Positions 5,539 through 7,734 of a stretch of DNA of 7,734 bases are shown here, piece by piece. The position numbers and the translations under genes were made by a program. Origin of the DNA: an uncultured Lachnospiraceae bacterium (GTDB lineage: Bacteria > Bacillota > Clostridia > Lachnospirales > Lachnospiraceae). The stretch spans positions 1 through 7,734 of the forward strand of contig CAJUEI010000180.1 of NCBI GenBank assembly GCA_910585255.1, written 5' to 3'. The stretch's first letter is position 1. Each line of letters starts with the position of its first letter. Below the pieces are notes generated by a model. That model made no database searches, was not told the DNA's origin, and saw only the letters and a list, made by a program, of their open reading frames with translations.

Positions 5539-7431
5539 TTATTTTATCGGCAAAACTGCCTGAAAACATCCGTCTAAAATACTATCTTCTACCGAATTTG
5601 TATAATCGTCTAAATAAAGTTCAAATACATAGTCCTTATCCAGCCGCACCCATGCATAATATGTTTTAAATCCAGGCATAGTCATATTGTCATAAGAACA
5701 ATATTGATAGTATACCTGATATCCGTTGATTTCTTTTTGTATAATATCACTGAAAACAATATTCCTATAGCCGTTTTCTGTTGTTATATACTCTCGCTCT
5801 GCAAGAAATCGATCCGTTGTATCGTCCTCTCGCTGTTCAATACTATAATAATAATCCTGTTCTTCTTCTATATCTGTAAAACAAACCATCTCAGAATAAG
5901 ACCAATCGGAATCCAGCTTTGAATCAGGCGGTGCCGTTAGTTCAATCTGATAGCTTTCCCAAAAATCTGTTAAAATCGGATTGCCGGCTTCACTGTATTC
6001 TAACTCCTGTTCCCAATTTTCATATTCATTATAACTAGGATATTCTTCTGTATCCATAGTAAGGTATAATAATAATTCATCCAATATCTCTCTATATTGA
6101 GACGGCAGATAGCCTCCCTTGCTGATATTATTTAAAATCTCAATAATGGCCTCTCCTAATTCTTCCTGATTCCATTCTGCAAAAATAAGAGGATTTTCTT
6201 TTTCAATCCCAATCGACTGCTGCTGTGTCTCATCCCACGGCTGATAAAGAAATGTCAGCTTTTGGCTAAAAGAATCCTCTTCCATCTGCATCTGTATACT
6301 GATATAATCGCTTAACCGTTCCTCACCCAAAAAAGAAATCACCAGCTTTTCCTCTGTCCTAAATGGAATTTCCAACCGTACCATCTGCCCTTTCTTATCG
6401 ACATAAACATTGCCCAATATAATATAATCCACATTTTTCGGAATCTGATAGCGTTCAATCTCTTCTTCTAATAAAGTAAAAAATTTTTCCACTTCCCATT
6501 TAGAAGAAATCTCTGTCAGCCAATCTATCAATATGGTATCTTCTTTTAATCGCTCCGGCAGATTTTCTAAATATACCTGATACTCTTCCGCTGATACAGT
6601 CACTTCATAACAAATCGTTTTTCTATTTCCATACTCCGTTAAACTCTCTTTTCCTATCTTTTTACATGCTGCTTTTTCATACAATTCCTGATAGAGATTC
6701 GAAAGCGTTTTTCCAAAAGAAAGCAATGCCTCTTTTCCTGCCTCCCGATTATCATCTCCCTCTAAATCCGTCCCCATCGTATCCTCTAAAAATTCCTGTG
6801 GAATTAAAAACGTTCTCTGATAAAGATTAGGCAAGAATAAATAAAACCCCTCCTCTCCCATTTCATAATGAAACCGAATATTCTTCATATCCCCCATTCC
6901 GACTTCCATACTGCCGCAAATCCCTTGATTCCCATCCGTTACCTTTCCAGAAAAAAGAATTCGAAAATCTTCCAGCTCACTTAACAGTTCTGCTGTCTCA
7001 GCATCGGAAAAAGAATCCGCATGATATTTTCCTGCTACTTCCAAAAAATAGCCAAATTCTTTTCCCTCTGCAATCCCTTCTTCTGCCTCCTCCTGCAAAA
7101 CCTGTATCGTCTTATGTACAGCTGACTCTACTACCTTTTTTGCATTTCTCTGTCCCAAAACAGAAGAAATCAACACAACAACTGCTGCTGCAAATACCAT
7201 TACCAATCCCGCTTTCACAAAAACAGTTGTTTTACCCCTTTTAAACTCTTTCCCCCTATCCTCCAAAGAAATATCAAAATAAATTTTATCAATTCCAACA
7301 GATCTTCCGTTCTCTTCCCTCTCATCAGAATCCAGCAACTTGGTCTGATTCATTCTCACTTGTTCTGCTCCGCACCTTGAACAAAAAACTGCCCCCTCCG
7401 GCAGCTCCGCTCCACATTTCTGACAAAACAT
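5539..7431 (-). CDS. Zinc-ribbon domain-containing single-pass membrane protein
   Basis: The protein has 630 residues. It opens with a zinc ribbon, MFCQKCGAELPEGAVFCSRCG, with four cysteines at 3, 6, 17 and 20. A charged linker follows, then one membrane helix (about 69-92). The remaining ~535 residues should be outside; they are rich in Glu and Tyr, with helical and beta segments and no motif I recognise. It begins after the helix with NAKKVVESAVHKTIQVLQEE, a pattern shared by many Lachnospiraceae zinc-ribbon membrane proteins of unknown function. The last ~110 residues (YYYSIEQREDD to the end) look like a separate beta-rich domain. The ATG has AAGGAG nine bases upstream and a matching promoter at 7473-7501. 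The HExxH gene follows by 32 bp. The ribbon may be a protein- or nucleic-acid-binding sensor on the inner side; this is inference. Confidence 0.75.
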   Translation of the reverse strand: MFCQKCGAELPEGAVFCSRCGAEQVRMNQTKLLDSDEREENGRSVGIDKIYFDISLEDRGKEFKRGKTTVFVKAGLVMVFAAAVVVLISSVLGQRNAKKVVESAVHKTIQVLQEEAEEGIAEGKEFGYFLEVAGKYHADSFSDAETAELLSELEDFRILFSGKVTDGNQGICGSMEVGMGDMKNIRFHYEMGEEGFYLFLPNLYQRTFLIPQEFLEDTMGTDLEGDDNREAGKEALLSFGKTLSNLYQELYEKAACKKIGKESLTEYGNRKTICYEVTVSAEEYQVYLENLPERLKEDTILIDWLTEISSKWEVEKFFTLLEEEIERYQIPKNVDYIILGNVYVDKKGQMVRLEIPFRTEEKLVISFLGEERLSDYISIQMQMEEDSFSQKLTFLYQPWDETQQQSIGIEKENPLIFAEWNQEELGEAIIEILNNISKGGYLPSQYREILDELLLYLTMDTEEYPSYNEYENWEQELEYSEAGNPILTDFWESYQIELTAPPDSKLDSDWSYSEMVCFTDIEEEQDYYYSIEQREDDTTDRFLAEREYITTENGYRNIVFSDIIQKEINGYQVYYQYCSYDNMTMPGFKTYYAWVRLDKDYVFELYLDDYTNSVEDSILDGCFQAVLPIK

Positions 7432-7472
7432 TTTCTTTTGCTCCTTTTTTCGTATTCTTCCTCTTTTACGCT

Positions 7473-7501
7473 ATTCTACCATATCCTGTCAAATTTCACA
7501 A
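7473..7501 (-). promoter_or_regulatory. Sigma-A-type promoter of the zinc-ribbon/HExxH operon
   Basis: On the minus strand TTGTGA (7496-7501) is followed after exactly 17 bp by TAGAAT (7473-7478), preceded by TGG, an extended -10. Transcription would start near 7466, giving a leader of about 35 nt with the ribosome binding site AAGGAG at 7441-7446. Confidence 0.6.
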
Positions 7502-7517
7502 TGTATAGTTTTCACTT

Positions 7518-7699
7518 CCATAAAGTAACCCAAAAAAAGAAAATCCCAAGGAGGACGCCAGAGTGCATTAGAAATCCGCTGTTCCGCTCTCCGAAAAGCA
7601 GAAGCTCTAAGACTTCTGAATAAACGTACATCCAACCGAACGGAACGGGGTGCAATTCGCCCGTACAGCGGGCTAAACACCATAGGTGAGAACTTAAGG
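7518..7699 (+). ncRNA. Candidate structured non-coding RNA (possibly raiA-motif)
   Basis: This stretch is more GC-rich than its flanks and has no credible gene. On the + strand GTTCCG (7581-7586) pairs with CGGAAC (7641-7646), extended by two further pairs at its base. It encloses a hairpin CAGAAG/CTTCTG (7599-7604, 7613-7618, 8-nt loop). Then come GCCCG/CGGGC (7659-7663, 7669-7673) and CACC/GGTG (7678-7681, 7685-7688). A closing helix CCATAAAGT (7518-7526) with ACTTAAGG (7692-7699) is possible with one mismatch and one bulge. The linkers are A-rich on this strand (GAAT, AAAC, GAGAA), as expected of a folded RNA rather than its complement. The size (about 180 nt) and A-rich style recall the raiA-motif RNAs of Firmicutes, but I cannot check the consensus. 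No terminator follows, so it may be the leader of a rightward gene beyond 7734. Confidence 0.55.
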
Positions 7700-7734
7700 A
7701 AAAAAGAAACAAAATAGCAAGGAAAGAAAAGGAC

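Noticed and set aside
7489..7712. Two overlapping minus-strand frames of 64 and 66 codons at the right edge
   Set aside because: Both are antisense to the candidate structured RNA, lack good ribosome binding sites, and one runs into the promoter of the zinc-ribbon gene.

Overview
The window looks like chromosome from a low-GC, spore-forming Clostridia, most likely Lachnospiraceae. The reasons are AT-rich DNA with strong AGGAG-type ribosome binding sites, a YyaC spore protease, a DUF5711-family membrane protein, and a LysM protein with a Thr/Glu-rich stalk. These assignments rest on recognising family patterns by eye; no database search was run.

Layout, left to right. Positions 1-130 carry a strong leftward promoter (TTGACA, 17 bp, TAATAT) and a leader resembling those ahead of Clostridia rRNA operons; any rRNA gene would lie left of the window. 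Positions 130-549 have no convincing gene but hold a run of hairpins (179-299). A leftward group of three membrane-protein genes follows: a LysM protein with an MPN/JAMM-like cytoplasmic domain (2664-3908), a DUF5711-type predicted beta-propeller (1352-2587) and a CvpA family protein (550-1272). All three are predicted to place segments on both sides of the membrane, so a shared envelope role is plausible but unproven. yyaC (4236-4805) is divergent from this group.

The 188-bp gap between yyaC and the convergent gene pair to its right is filled by a very long imperfect hairpin (4824-4963). A terminator for the opposite strand is embedded in the 3' end of yyaC. The leftward pair is a large zinc-ribbon membrane protein (5539-7431) followed after 32 bp by a small HExxH protein with two CxxC pairs (4994-5506). 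A good promoter for the pair is visible at 7473-7501.

The right end (about 7518-7699) is relatively GC-rich and folds into nested stems joined by A-rich linkers on the + strand. I read it as a structured non-coding RNA, possibly of the raiA-motif class, leading rightward into a gene outside the window.

The points most worth a second look are this candidate RNA, the 140-nt hairpin, the catalytically degenerate MPN-like domain fused to LysM, and the zinc-ribbon/HExxH pair.
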